This document shows positions 34,205-42,740 of a DNA stretch of 64,000 bases, piece after piece (positions within the stretch are counted from its first letter, which is position 1; each line of letters opens with the position of its first letter). The notes beneath the pieces were generated by a model. It saw nothing but the letters and a program-made list of their open reading frames with translations, was not told where the DNA came from and ran no database searches. A program made the position numbers and the translations under genes. Origin of the DNA: Hyphomicrobiales bacterium (lineage in GTDB: Bacteria; Pseudomonadota; Alphaproteobacteria; Rhizobiales; Rhizobiaceae); the NCBI GenBank assembly GCA_900471525.1, contig UCEZ01000049.1:44040-108039 (forward strand). The letters run 5' to 3'.

Positions 34205-36879
34205 CAGTGGAACTTCCCAAATTTCGTGCCGCCCTGGTTGGCTTTGCGGATCGTCTGCACGACATTGGCGCTGAAATCGGCCTGCTGACGTGCCATCGTC
34301 TGCTCAAGACGAGCGACCGCTTCCTCGGACGCGCCCCGAGCATCGATCTGCGGTGCGAAGGTGGCGTTGACCGACATGCCGGGCTGTCTGGAGCCGCTCA
34401 GTGAGGGCAACGTGGGAACCTGTGGAACGATGCGTCCGCTGGTGCCTGGAACGAACACCTCCGGCCGCTTTTCGCCGACGATGTACGGTTTGCCAACGGA
34501 GACCGGACCACCACGCTCGCGCCCGGGCAGTATGGAGGCAAGACTGGAGAAGATTCCACCGAACAGGCCGCCGGACTCGCCACCAGAGCCGGGCTTGAAC
34601 AGACCGTCAAATGCGGCATTCAGAAAGAGGTCGCCAAACTTCTTCGCGAGATTTGACAGCGCCTCTCCAAGATCCTCCGCGCCTGCGATGGCGCCAATGG
34701 CACCAGACTTGAACGCGTCGTAGAATTCGCCGGCCGCTTCCTCGTTGCGCTGCTGCTGGTCTTCCAGTTTGCGCAACACGGCGGCCTGTTGCGCATAGGC
34801 TGCAGAGGCCGCCTCGATCTTTTCGCGCTGGCTATCCGACAGCGTGATGCTGTCGAGATCGGTCTGGCCCTTCTTGCGGGCCTCCTCGCGCAGATCGGCA
34901 AGGGCGGACTGTTCGAGGTCCAGCGCCATACGACGCTTTTCTTGCGCCTCATACGAAAGCCCGACGATCTTCTGCTCTTCGACGAGCGCGGCGGTGCGGT
35001 CCTTGACGGCCTGAATGTCATCCGCAAAGCGACTATCGGCCGTGGCCTTTACGGGTTTGGAGCCTTTGCCCGACGCGGAGCGGGACTTGTCGGTTGCAAT
35101 GTTGGCCTCCGCCAAAGCCTTGATCTGCGCGTCCGTCAGGGTGGCGCCGGAGGGCATCTCCTTTCGGACACGCGAAATCTCCGTCTCCAGCGCAAGCTGC
35201 TCTTTCGTCAGGCCGTTGCGTCGCTGCGCGTCTTTCAAGAAGGCATTGCCAGCCTCGCGCGACTGGAAATAGGGATCTTTCTGAACCCGGCTGTCGCGAT
35301 CTTCCGTGATCGTAGATCCGCCGACGCTGGCCAGGTCTGCCCTTGCCTGCTTCGCTCCTGCGCTGATCAAGGCAAGCTGCGCGAGCACTGGCGCGATTGC
35401 GTCTGCAACTTCCTGAAAATTGTAGTCGGCGTTCGCCATGCGAAACAGCGACTGCCGGGCGTCTTCGGCCGCAATGCTGCCGTTCTCGACGCCTTCTTTC
35501 AACCGGGTGAGTTCCGCGTACTGCGTTGGCGTGATCAGGCTCATCGCCTGAACCTGCGAGAACGCCTCAAGCAGATTGATGGCTTCCTGACGAACGTCGG
35601 CCAGCTGGCCGGTTGCTGAATCAACCTCACCGGCCAGGGCGTTCTTCAGCGCCTCGTCCGCGCGCTTCCCCGCGTCTTCAACGCCCGTTGCCGCTTCGCC
35701 GGCCCGTGTTTCAAGGTTCTTCAGTCGCTCCGCAAAGCGGTCGGCCCCGGCTCCTGCCTCGCCCGAAGACGCGGAAAAGAGCGCAAGCGCGCCGACCACG
35801 GTCCCGCCTATGACGAGACCAAGCGGCCCGGCTGCTGCAGACAGGCCACCCAATGCGGTCGCTAAGCCTCCCACTGTCGCGGCGGCACGCAACGCAGCGA
35901 TGAACCGGAAGACAACCGCGGTTGCTAGTCCGAGTTTGGCAATCATCAAACCGATCGATCGTCCGACAAGCGCGCCGGCAATGATGCCAGCGACTTTAAG
36001 GACAGTATCTGCGGTCTCGGAAAAATTGTCGGCCAACGCGTTCAATCCACCAACAAGTCGCTGGGAAGCGCTGAGAGACGCATCGGTCTCGCCGATGTAT
36101 TTCGTGAAGGCGTTGTTGACCTTCGTCACGCCCTGTTCGATCGTCTGCGTGGCGTTGGCAGCCATCGATTGGACCTGTGGCAGCCCCTTCAGGAACGCCT
36201 GAAAGAACTGCTGACCTGAAACCTTACCATCGTTGACTAGCTGCTTGAGTTTGTTCACAGAACCGCCCGCAGCGTCCAACCCAGCCGCAACGGCGATGAG
36301 AATCGGACGGGCACCGTCGTTGACGCTGTTGAATTCCTCCGCCTGAACTCTTGCGGAGCCGAGGAGCTGACCCAACTGCTGGAGCGCGCCCGATGCCTCT
36401 CCCGCGCTCGTACCGGCCACCCGGAGCGATGTCGCAACACCGTCCGAGAATTTCAGCAAATCTTCCTGGCTGGCCCCGAGATTGTCTGACGCTTGAGCCG
36501 CCTTGCCGAACAAATCGGCCAGTGCGCCAACTGGCGTAGCGTTCGCTTGAGCGGACTCATAGAGCCGATCCAGGACGTCAGCTTGATTGGCCCCGACCAC
36601 ACCGGCGACGGCAAGACTATTCTTGGCACTCGTCCAGGCGTCGGCGTAGGCGAGAACTTCCCTAACAGAAATTGCAGCCGCGATCCCTGCCAAGGGCGCG
36701 ATCAAAGACCGAGCCGCGTTCTGGCCGATAGCTCCTAGCCGCCTATCCATCGCCCGATAACGATTTTCGATAGCGCGAGCCTGTGTATTCGTCACGCCTT
36801 GCGCCTTTTGCATTTCCCGCTGATATTGCTTGATATCCGCGGAAAGCTGCACGACGAGCTTTTCGACATCCGTTGCCAT
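34204..36879 (-). CDS. Tail tape measure protein
   Basis: 891 residues. N-terminal helical region (VEKLVVQLSADIKQYQREMQ) and the tape-measure domain signature (LYESAQANATPVGALADLFG; VQAEEFNSVNDGARPILIAV). Hydrophobic segments at about 290-385 may insert in the host membrane during ejection. The rest is coiled coil. Length sets tail length: about 891 residues would give roughly 130 nm at 1.5 Angstrom per residue. The ATG at 36879 has AAGGG upstream. Confidence 0.9.
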   Translation of the reverse strand: MATDVEKLVVQLSADIKQYQREMQKAQGVTNTQARAIENRYRAMDRRLGAIGQNAARSLIAPLAGIAAAISVREVLAYADAWTSAKNSLAVAGVVGANQADVLDRLYESAQANATPVGALADLFGKAAQASDNLGASQEDLLKFSDGVATSLRVAGTSAGEASGALQQLGQLLGSARVQAEEFNSVNDGARPILIAVAAGLDAAGGSVNKLKQLVNDGKVSGQQFFQAFLKGLPQVQSMAANATQTIEQGVTKVNNAFTKYIGETDASLSASQRLVGGLNALADNFSETADTVLKVAGIIAGALVGRSIGLMIAKLGLATAVVFRFIAALRAAATVGGLATALGGLSAAAGPLGLVIGGTVVGALALFSASSGEAGAGADRFAERLKNLETRAGEAATGVEDAGKRADEALKNALAGEVDSATGQLADVRQEAINLLEAFSQVQAMSLITPTQYAELTRLKEGVENGSIAAEDARQSLFRMANADYNFQEVADAIAPVLAQLALISAGAKQARADLASVGGSTITEDRDSRVQKDPYFQSREAGNAFLKDAQRRNGLTKEQLALETEISRVRKEMPSGATLTDAQIKALAEANIATDKSRSASGKGSKPVKATADSRFADDIQAVKDRTAALVEEQKIVGLSYEAQEKRRMALDLEQSALADLREEARKKGQTDLDSITLSDSQREKIEAASAAYAQQAAVLRKLEDQQQRNEEAAGEFYDAFKSGAIGAIAGAEDLGEALSNLAKKFGDLFLNAAFDGLFKPGSGGESGGLFGGIFSSLASILPGRERGGPVSVGKPYIVGEKRPEVFVPGTSGRIVPQVPTLPSLSGSRQPGMSVNATFAPQIDARGASEEAVARLEQTMARQQADFSANVVQTIRKANQGGTKFGKFH

Positions 36880-36905
36880 TGTCGTACCCTTCGGGAGAAA
36901 TAGAA

Positions 36906-37166
36906 ATGCCGGTGAGCAAATATCGATTGTCGCCGATGGGTTGGATGGGAGCGGCGCTGTTTGTATTGCCGACGCCGATTGCCGCATGGAAAATCAATCA
37001 AGTAATCGATCCAGCAGCAGCGGCATTTCAGCGACGACTCGACGGTTTATCCGGGGCAGTTTCGCTCCCGCATCTTTCGCCATTGCTGATTAGCGTCTTA
37101 GCCACCGCCTCGGTGGTCGGCTTGGTAATGCTGCTGGTCGGCAGAGAAATCGTGTCAGACGGCTAA
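36906..37166 (+). CDS. Two-helix membrane protein on the opposite strand
   Basis: 86 residues with two hydrophobic segments (WMGAALFVLPTPIAAW and LLISVLATASVVGLVMLLVG). It runs plus between the tape-measure and tail-chaperone genes, both minus, overlapping the latter's stop by 4 bp. GGGAG lies upstream of the ATG. Topology and placement fit an independently expressed accessory gene such as a superinfection-exclusion protein; that role is speculative. Confidence 0.5.
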   Translation: MPVSKYRLSPMGWMGAALFVLPTPIAAWKINQVIDPAAAAFQRRLDGLSGAVSLPHLSPLLISVLATASVVGLVMLLVGREIVSDG

Positions 37167-37312
37167 TTCTCCTCGATCCAGCTCCACAGATCGTCGGCTT
37201 CCTTTTCGGAAAGGCCATGATCTTCCGGGCTGTTTGCCGCGACGAAGCCTTCCCATGCAGCGCTGAACTGCCAGACGGACATTGCCCTCACCTGCTGAGG
37301 TGAAAAGCCCAT
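37163..37312 (-). CDS. Tail assembly chaperone, downstream partner (gpT-like)
   Basis: 49 residues if started at the ATG at 37312: MGFSPQQVRAMSVWQFSAAW matches small tail chaperones of gene-transfer-agent-like phages. The frame is also open well upstream into the previous gene in the -1 register, and a slippery GGGAAAC lies at 37402-37408. It may therefore be made mainly as a G-T fusion in which 81 residues from this frame follow the slip site. It helps load tail tube protein on the tape measure. Confidence 0.7.
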   Translation of the reverse strand: MGFSPQQVRAMSVWQFSAAWEGFVAANSPEDHGLSEKEADDLWSWIEEN

Positions 37313-37344
37313 CGCGGCACCATTCCCATAAACTGCGCCAAATC

Positions 37345-37728
37345 TCAGCTTTCCATTGGGGAGGCTGTCGAGGGGCTCTCCTCGGGATTTGGCGCTTCGC
37401 CGTTTCCCAACTTCTCCTCCGGCGCGCCGATGCACGCAGCGGACAGAATAGCCTGAGCGAAAATCAGGTTTTCCATGGGCGGTCGGCTTTCGACATAAGC
37501 CCGTGTCTTCTTCAGCGCTTCCGACGGGGTAATACCCCCGCCGACAAGACCGAGCCGGATCGTGTTCGAGATATCTCCCAAGCGCCATGTTTCGTCGTGG
37601 AGGCGGTTCAGGATGACATACGGGCCAGCGTCGCACGCCTCCTGAAGCATTTCCAACTCGCCCCAGGCGAGGCGAAAGGTGTAATCACCGTCCGCCCATG
37701 CGAGTGTGATCGAAGCGTCGCGGCTCAT
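37345..37728 (-). CDS. Tail assembly chaperone, upstream partner (gpG-like)
   Basis: 127 residues: WADGDYTFRLAWGELEMLQE, ACDAGPYVILNRLHDETWRL and IRLGLVGGGITPSEALKKTR match the gene-transfer-agent gp10-type family. The ATG overlaps the tail-tube stop as TGATG. In the last quarter, codons GGA AAC are preceded by G, forming a classical -1 slippery heptamer in the correct phase. Confidence 0.8.
   Translation of the reverse strand: MSRDASITLAWADGDYTFRLAWGELEMLQEACDAGPYVILNRLHDETWRLGDISNTIRLGLVGGGITPSEALKKTRAYVESRPPMENLIFAQAILSAACIGAPEEKLGNGEAPNPEESPSTASPMES
37402..37408 (-). promoter_or_regulatory. Putative -1 ribosomal frameshift site (GGGAAAC)
   Basis: On the minus strand the heptamer reads G GGA AAC in the zero frame and GGG AAA after slippage. 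The -1 frame then stays open for 81 more codons, through the downstream chaperone. Lambda uses GGGAAAG for the same G-to-GT shift. Confidence 0.7.
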
Positions 37729-38165
37729 CAAGAAACCACGCGCGTCATCTTGCCGTCGCTCTGCATGCTGACCGTCGCTGTGACACGGCGCGCGTTCGGA
37801 GCGGTGGTCTCGAACGACTCCAGATGCATCTTACCGGTCCAGGTGATCGTCTTGCTCGGGAATTCCCAGATGACCTTCACGGGTACGGATTCGACGCTAT
37901 CGAAGGCGTCGAGCCAGGCTTCGACACTTTCCTCCGCAAGCACGCCCTCACCGCCCACCGACATCGAAAGCGACGTGGCATCGCGCCCGAGCCAATCGAC
38001 GGCATCCGGATCGTTGCAGTCAGGAATCTGAACCTCTTCCAGCCCCTTGTTCAGAGTGATCGACCGCTGCGTGAACCCGCACGGTGACGTATACACGATC
38101 GGCGAGGTACCGGCGCCAAGCTGAACCTTGACCTTGCCGCCCTTGATGGTTGTTGCGTCTGCCAT
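37728..38165 (-). CDS. Major tail tube protein
   Basis: 145 residues: KGGKVKVQLGAGTSPIVYTS, LNKGLEEVQIPDCNDPDAVD and TWTGKMHLESFETTAPNARR are typical of the TP901-1/GTA major tail family. Polymerises into the tail tube around the tape measure. AAAGGAGA precedes the ATG at 38165. Confidence 0.8.
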   Translation of the reverse strand: MADATTIKGGKVKVQLGAGTSPIVYTSPCGFTQRSITLNKGLEEVQIPDCNDPDAVDWLGRDATSLSMSVGGEGVLAEESVEAWLDAFDSVESVPVKVIWEFPSKTITWTGKMHLESFETTAPNARRVTATVSMQSDGKMTRVVS

Positions 38166-38241
38166 TGTGGTTTCTCCTTTGATGGCAACGGAAAGCACCC
38201 GCCCATCGGGCGGGCGTGGCGTTATGCCGGCAGTGTGATGA

Positions 38242-38667
38242 TCAGCGTTTCTCGACGCCCGCCCTGAAGGTTAGAACGGCGTGAGAGGTGAGACCGTCCG
38301 GATCGCGCAACACGCGCCGGCTGTCGAACTCGAAATAGACGAGCGCATTGTCCGTTATCGGCAGGCTTGTTTCGTCCAGAGCCTTGACGACAGCCTTGGC
38401 GATACGGCGGACCTCCCGATAGCCGGGATCGCGCGACCAGGCATCGAGCTGAAGGAATATCTCCGACGCGTCGAGACAGTCGGCATATTCCGGCAGTTCC
38501 TGTTCCGGCCCGAAGGAGACATACGGGAACGTCGCGGTCACTTCGCCGGCGCCATTCCGCTCGACCCGGTCGAAGACACGATCGTCGATCAGCGCAAGGA
38601 CATCGGCGTCCTCATTCAGTCGCTTGACGATCGCCACCTGCAATTCGTGCGAGACATCTTCGGTCAT
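38242..38667 (-). CDS. DUF3168 tail completion protein
   Basis: 141 residues with the DUF3168 pattern: LQVAIVKRLNEDADVLALID, TATFPYVSFGPEQELPE, CLDASEIFLQLDAWSRDPGY. This family forms the tail terminator/completion ring. Its ATG overlaps the HK97-gp10-like gene stop by 4 bp. Confidence 0.85.
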   Translation of the reverse strand: MTEDVSHELQVAIVKRLNEDADVLALIDDRVFDRVERNGAGEVTATFPYVSFGPEQELPEYADCLDASEIFLQLDAWSRDPGYREVRRIAKAVVKALDETSLPITDNALVYFEFDSRRVLRDPDGLTSHAVLTFRAGVEKR

Positions 38668-39119
38668 GATCCTGCAGCGACCTTTCTCGCAGCGTCACGC
38701 GCCGCCTTGCGGATATTGCGCTTCGCACCCTTCTTATTGGCGCGAAAGCTGACGAAGAAATACGGTTGCGCGCTCGTGCCGGGATTGGCAGTGCCTTTGA
38801 ATTTCCCGCCGTTGACATGCTGGGCCGTGCCGAACTCGACCCATCGCGCGTAATATGCTTCCGTATTCCCGGCATAGATCGTCAGCGTCAGATCGTCCCC
38901 CTTTACCGTGGAGACCACCATGGAGCCCTTGGGCGCCTTTCCCCAGGTCCAGCCAATACTGTCGCGCAACGTCCCGTCATCCACCGCCACGAGACTTTTC
39001 ATCATCGCGACGATGTCGGCGGCGACCTTTTCCATTTCCTGCCGGATATACTGGCTGGCAACCTGCGGCAGCCGTTTCAGCTTCCGGTTCAGCCGGGCCA
39101 GATTGAGAACGCTCGTCAT
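38664..39119 (-). CDS. HK97 gp10-like head-tail component
   Basis: 151 residues: LARLNRKLKRLPQVASQYIR, DDGTLRDSIGWTWGK, YYARWVEFGTAQHVNGGKFK and AQPYFFVSFRANKKGAKRNI, the standard HK97-gp10 signature order. Joins head to tail. ATGA-coupled to the head closure gene. Confidence 0.85.
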   Translation of the reverse strand: MTSVLNLARLNRKLKRLPQVASQYIRQEMEKVAADIVAMMKSLVAVDDGTLRDSIGWTWGKAPKGSMVVSTVKGDDLTLTIYAGNTEAYYARWVEFGTAQHVNGGKFKGTANPGTSAQPYFFVSFRANKKGAKRNIRKAARDAARKVAAGS

Positions 39120-39466
39120 CCGGTCACAACGCCGCTCTGGCAGAGGAAATCCAGCCACATCCGATCATCGGAACGTGTGATTTCGCGGATATTGTAGGCG
39201 ACACCGGTTCTCAGATCCCGCGCCTGCCATTCCGTTGTTGCCTCTTTCGCCACTTCAGAAGCCCGAATGAACACGATCTGTGAATGCTGCCCCTGAAGGC
39301 GGCCAGCCAGCACGCTTTCGCCCCCGCGAAGGTTGATAACGCCGGCGCGGCAATCGAACTGCTGTACCCAATCGCCCACTTCGACGCCGTCGCCGCGCTT
39401 CGTCTTGATCCGCTTGTCGAAGGCATAGCTGTGATAGAGATCACCGGCCGTCCGTTGCTTTGTCAT
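39116..39466 (-). CDS. Head closure / head-tail adaptor protein
   Basis: 116 residues, beta-barrel type: SYAFDKRIKTKRGDGVEVGD, EVAKEATTEWQARDLRTGVA, and YNIREITRSDDRMWLDFLCQ. This is the phage H-T join (SPP1 gp16-like) pattern. It closes the portal after packaging. Confidence 0.8.
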   Translation of the reverse strand: MTKQRTAGDLYHSYAFDKRIKTKRGDGVEVGDWVQQFDCRAGVINLRGGESVLAGRLQGQHSQIVFIRASEVAKEATTEWQARDLRTGVAYNIREITRSDDRMWLDFLCQSGVVTG

Positions 39467-39525
39467 CTGGTTGTTTACTCCTGTAGCCGGTAGAAGCTGG
39501 GGTATCCATCACCGTCGGAGTGCCA

Positions 39526-39966
39526 ATGCGACTGAACATCAAATTCCTTCAAGCAGACGGAACCACCTCGAACGATCCCGCCGGAATCCCGGTTGTGGAC
39601 GTCGCTCTAGAAGTTGATCGATCGAGTGAAGCAAACAGTGGAAGGGTGTTCTGGCTACAAAAATGTCTCGCCTTGATCGACACCGGGGCAGATCATAACT
39701 ACGTCGAAGAGACGTTCTCGCTGCCGAAAAATTGGACACTTTTAGGTACAGCAAGGGTAGAAGGGGCAACCTCTACGGTTCAAGGTCGACATTACAAAGC
39801 TGAGATCATGCTCACGGAGACATTGCTCGCATTTACATCTAACTTTTTCACAACTCCACTCAGAAAAAACAATCGCAAATATGACGTGGTTCTCGGTCGT
39901 TTGTTTCTGTCTCAAGGTAAGCTTGTAATGGACTATCCAAAGCAATTGTTCTTCTTCGAACTTTAA
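39526..39966 (+). CDS. Retropepsin-like aspartic protease, second copy
   Basis: 146 residues. Catalytic motif CLALIDTGADHNYV (Asp about 50) and second signature YDVVLGRLFLSQG (about 125) are better conserved than in the copy at 25851. GC is visibly lower than in the flanking head-tail genes. It lies against the late operon with its own start (ATG at 39526, GGAG five bases upstream) and its end overlaps the next minus gene by 4 bp. No signal peptide. Sequence identity to the other copy is low outside the motifs. Confidence 0.8.
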   Translation: MRLNIKFLQADGTTSNDPAGIPVVDVALEVDRSSEANSGRVFWLQKCLALIDTGADHNYVEETFSLPKNWTLLGTARVEGATSTVQGRHYKAEIMLTETLLAFTSNFFTTPLRKNNRKYDVVLGRLFLSQGKLVMDYPKQLFFFEL

Positions 39967-40199
39967 ACTTGGGTGGTTCCTTGGTGATTGGGTGGTAGCA
40001 ACGAGACAAGTGTTGTCACTTCGGTAGATTCCAACCCAAGCGCACTAGTCGTTATCTCGATTTCGATGGCCTTCTCGGCCGCGATGGCCTGGGCGGCACA
40101 GTCCCGCTTCACGGTCTCTTCCATGCCGGCGAGATAACCGATGGTCACCTGCGGGATCGGCCGGTAGTCGAAATCGGCAGTGAAACGGACGCGCGTCAT
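39963..40199 (-). CDS. Small phage head-region protein
   Basis: 78 residues: VRFTADFDYRPIPQVTIGYL, MEETVKRDCAAQAIAAEKAI. No known family, but it sits 2 bp after the decoration-like gene and has counterparts in position in other rhizobial phages. Confidence 0.55.
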   Translation of the reverse strand: MTRVRFTADFDYRPIPQVTIGYLAGMEETVKRDCAAQAIAAEKAIEIEITTSALGLESTEVTTLVSLLPPNHQGTTQV

Positions 40200-40201
40200 G
40201 A

Positions 40202-40612
40202 TCAGAGCGCCACATTCGGGAACTGGACATCGAGCGCGAGCACGGCCGTCGTCTTGGCGAGGCCAAGCAGGCAGACATATTCGCCGGCACCGACGTCGGC
40301 GACCGGGCAGATGGCGCCCGCCGTATCGGACAGGTAGTAGGCCGTGCCAGCCGTGAGGGTCGCACCGATGGTGATGTCGCCGCCCTTCTGGACATCGACG
40401 GGCTGATTGAGGCTCGCCGCGTTCAAGGCTATACCGCCTGCCTGCCGGGCCTCTGCCGTCGCCGAATTGCTATCGGCCAACATCCACTTCTTGGTGGTAG
40501 ACGACTTATAGACGGCCTGCCCGGCCGTGATTGCCTCGCCGGCTGTGCCGCCCTCGGTCGCAGCGTTTGCACCCGCCACGACACTGGCAGCGGTAATTGT
40601 CAGATTTGTCAT
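40202..40612 (-). CDS. Putative head decoration protein
   Basis: 136 residues, mostly beta and A/G/T-rich: AGQAVYKSSTTKKWMLADSN, VQKGGDITIGATLTAGTAYY. Resembles DUF2190-type capsid cement proteins. GGAGAAAGCCA precedes the ATG. Stabilises the capsid if correct. Confidence 0.6.
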   Translation of the reverse strand: MTNLTITAASVVAGANAATEGGTAGEAITAGQAVYKSSTTKKWMLADSNSATAEARQAGGIALNAASLNQPVDVQKGGDITIGATLTAGTAYYLSDTAGAICPVADVGAGEYVCLLGLAKTTAVLALDVQFPNVAL

Positions 40613-40633
40613 TGGCTTTCTCCTTTGAAGGGC

Positions 40634-41179
40634 TCACGCGCCCCGCCGGTGATTGCAGAGCAAGCTGTCGAGTGCCGTCCACCCGTCAACGTTGACCGGT
40701 TTACGGTTCTCATAGCTGTCTGTGATGAACATCAGCATCGCCTGCCTGACGGTCGGCGGAATGACCTCGTAACCAGCTTCCACCGTCAGTTCTATCCGTG
40801 AACCAAGCTGGATTGATGGCCAATACTGTCCATGCTTCAGGACGATCGCCGCTTCGAGATCGTCAAATCGCTCCTCGTAGACGGTCGTAGCAACCGTCTG
40901 CTCGGCTCCGTCCGTGTCGAGAAATTTGATGGACGTGACGGATTGCACGGGTGCGACCGGTAACCGTTGCATGTCAGCAAAGGCATCGCATTTCACAACG
41001 ATTGTCTGTGTGCCGAAGCGGGCATTGCAATATTTCTGGACATGCTCGTGAGCGGTGGCAATGAGCCGCCTGAGCAGGGCTTCATCCTCGCCGTGCTCGA
41101 CGATGGCCTGCTGCATTGCCTGCGCAAGCAAATCCGGATCTTCGGCAGGCCCGGCGGTAACCTTTGCCGGATACCACAT
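40634..41179 (-). CDS. Head-tail connector protein (gp6-like)
   Basis: 181 residues: LLRRLIATAHEHVQKYCN, SVTSIKFLDTDGAEQTV, IELTVEAGYEVIPPTVRQAM and LMFITDSYENR, the phage connector (HK97 gp6/QLRG) pattern. Forms the ring below the portal. Confidence 0.85.
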   Translation of the reverse strand: MWYPAKVTAGPAEDPDLLAQAMQQAIVEHGEDEALLRRLIATAHEHVQKYCNARFGTQTIVVKCDAFADMQRLPVAPVQSVTSIKFLDTDGAEQTVATTVYEERFDDLEAAIVLKHGQYWPSIQLGSRIELTVEAGYEVIPPTVRQAMLMFITDSYENRKPVNVDGWTALDSLLCNHRRGA

Positions 41180-41361
41180 CAGCCGCGCTTCTCCGGCGCC
41201 GGCTTTTTAGCGGCCTTTTCGACCTTGGCTTCCTCGGCAGGAACGGCATAGCCGGCTTCAATCATTCTGATCGCTTCCGCATCGCTGAAACGATCGGTCT
41301 CCTCTTCGGGAGAAACGGAAAAGTCATTTCCGGAGAACCCGGCGAGCATCTTGATTTTCAT
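41179..41361 (-). CDS. Small phage protein
   Basis: 60 residues: KIKMLAGFSGNDFSVSPEEE, IRMIEAGYAVPAEE and a Lys/Ala/Pro tail. Such proteins lie between capsid and connector genes in many alphaproteobacterial phages. GGAGAA precedes the ATG at 41361. Overlaps the next start by 1 bp. Confidence 0.65.
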   Translation of the reverse strand: MKIKMLAGFSGNDFSVSPEEETDRFSDAEAIRMIEAGYAVPAEEAKVEKAAKKPAPEKRG

Positions 41362-41425
41362 GACGGTTCTCCATTGGTTTGAGAAGCAGGCGGCGCGGAC
41401 GCCGCCCACCGGTTCAAGCCAATGC

Positions 41426-42691
41426 TTAGGAGGCAGCGGTGATCAGGTGTTTGACGGCAGCCGTGTCACCCAGTTCGCCGTCGAAGCGGATCAAGCCGGC
41501 GATGCCCATGTCGGGCCAGAAACGTTCGCGCAGAACGCCGATGATCGGGGAACCGACCTTGCGGACGAAGTACTTGCCGAAGTCACCGAAGAGCATGACC
41601 TTCTTCGCAGCCGCGAGGGAGTCCATCGCCTGATTGATGCTGAAGGCGCGGCCATTGAACGTATCAGGCACGCCCTTCTGCACGTCGCCCTTCTGCCAGA
41701 GATAGTTGCCCTGGCCATCCTTCAGCTTGCGGACAGCCTGCAGCGTCGTATCGTTGAACATGTACCGGGCCCTTGGCGAGGAACGGTAAGCAGGATCAAC
41801 CGAATGTTCGAGATCGATGATTTCGTCCCACGTGATCGCAGCCGTTGCCGCTGCGGTCTTGCCGAGGCTGGACGCCGTTACAATGCCATTCGGAGCGGAC
41901 GAGCCGGTGCCGGTCGTCAACTGGCTGTTGGCGAGACGACCGAGGCGTTCGCCGAGCAAGCCGCCGAGAAGCGCTTCCATGTTGAAGATGGAATCCATAT
42001 CGAGTTCCCAGCTCCAGCGGATGAACTCCGTGTCGAAGGCGTAGGCATCAAGGCTCTTCTGCCCGAACGTGACGTCCTTCGCGCCGGTATCCGCGAGTTC
42101 CGCCGCTTCCGTATGCGCGCCGGCCGTCGAGGCCGTATCGTTGACGGTCGGAACCTTGATCGGGTTGCCGCTCGACGTGTTCATGTCAGTGCAGATATTT
42201 TCGTCGTACATCGGCCCCCAGGCCTTCATCGATTTGATGATTTCGGACGAAAGTTCAGTCGGCACCGTGTAGCCGCCGGCAGTCGTGGAGCCGGTGGTCT
42301 GCGCGCGCTGTTCGAATTTCGCAGTGCCTTGACGCAGGACAGCGCGTTCTTCGGGAGTCAGATCGTCGAAGCCACCGCAAACTACCTTGGCAAAAACGCC
42401 GCGGTATTCGATCTTGTCGCCGTCGTCCTGGCCACGGCTTTCCGTGTCGCCGGGATTGGGGCGCTGCTTGGCGCGCTGCTCTTCCTGGCGCCTTTCGAGC
42501 GCGACGACCTTTTCTTCACGTTCGATCAGCTTCTCGATGCGATCGTGTTCGGCCATTGCCGCGTCGTGCTGGGTTTCCAGTTCCTTGGCGCGGGCCTCGT
42601 CGGTCGCGTTGGTGATCTGGTCGAGACGTTCGCGAGCCTCGGTGACGATAGTCGCCTGCTTCTCGCGCAGTTCCTTGATCCGATTGCTCAT
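41426..42691 (-). CDS. Major capsid protein, HK97 gp5 family
   Basis: 421 residues. Residues 1-80 form a coiled-coil delta scaffold (REKQATIVTEARERLDQI, LIEREEKVVALERRQEEQ) that the protease should remove. The HK97 fold follows from about 110: TGSTTAGGYTVPTELSSEII, ARYMFNDTTLQAVRKLKD, KVMLFGDFGKYFV. Assembles the icosahedral shell. AAAGGAATGACCG precedes the ATG. Confidence 0.92.
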   Translation of the reverse strand: MSNRIKELREKQATIVTEARERLDQITNATDEARAKELETQHDAAMAEHDRIEKLIEREEKVVALERRQEEQRAKQRPNPGDTESRGQDDGDKIEYRGVFAKVVCGGFDDLTPEERAVLRQGTAKFEQRAQTTGSTTAGGYTVPTELSSEIIKSMKAWGPMYDENICTDMNTSSGNPIKVPTVNDTASTAGAHTEAAELADTGAKDVTFGQKSLDAYAFDTEFIRWSWELDMDSIFNMEALLGGLLGERLGRLANSQLTTGTGSSAPNGIVTASSLGKTAAATAAITWDEIIDLEHSVDPAYRSSPRARYMFNDTTLQAVRKLKDGQGNYLWQKGDVQKGVPDTFNGRAFSINQAMDSLAAAKKVMLFGDFGKYFVRKVGSPIIGVLRERFWPDMGIAGLIRFDGELGDTAAVKHLITAAS

Positions 42692-42740
42692 CGGTCATTC
42701 CTTTCCATGGTTTGAAGGGAATTGGGCTTAGGCGCGAGGC

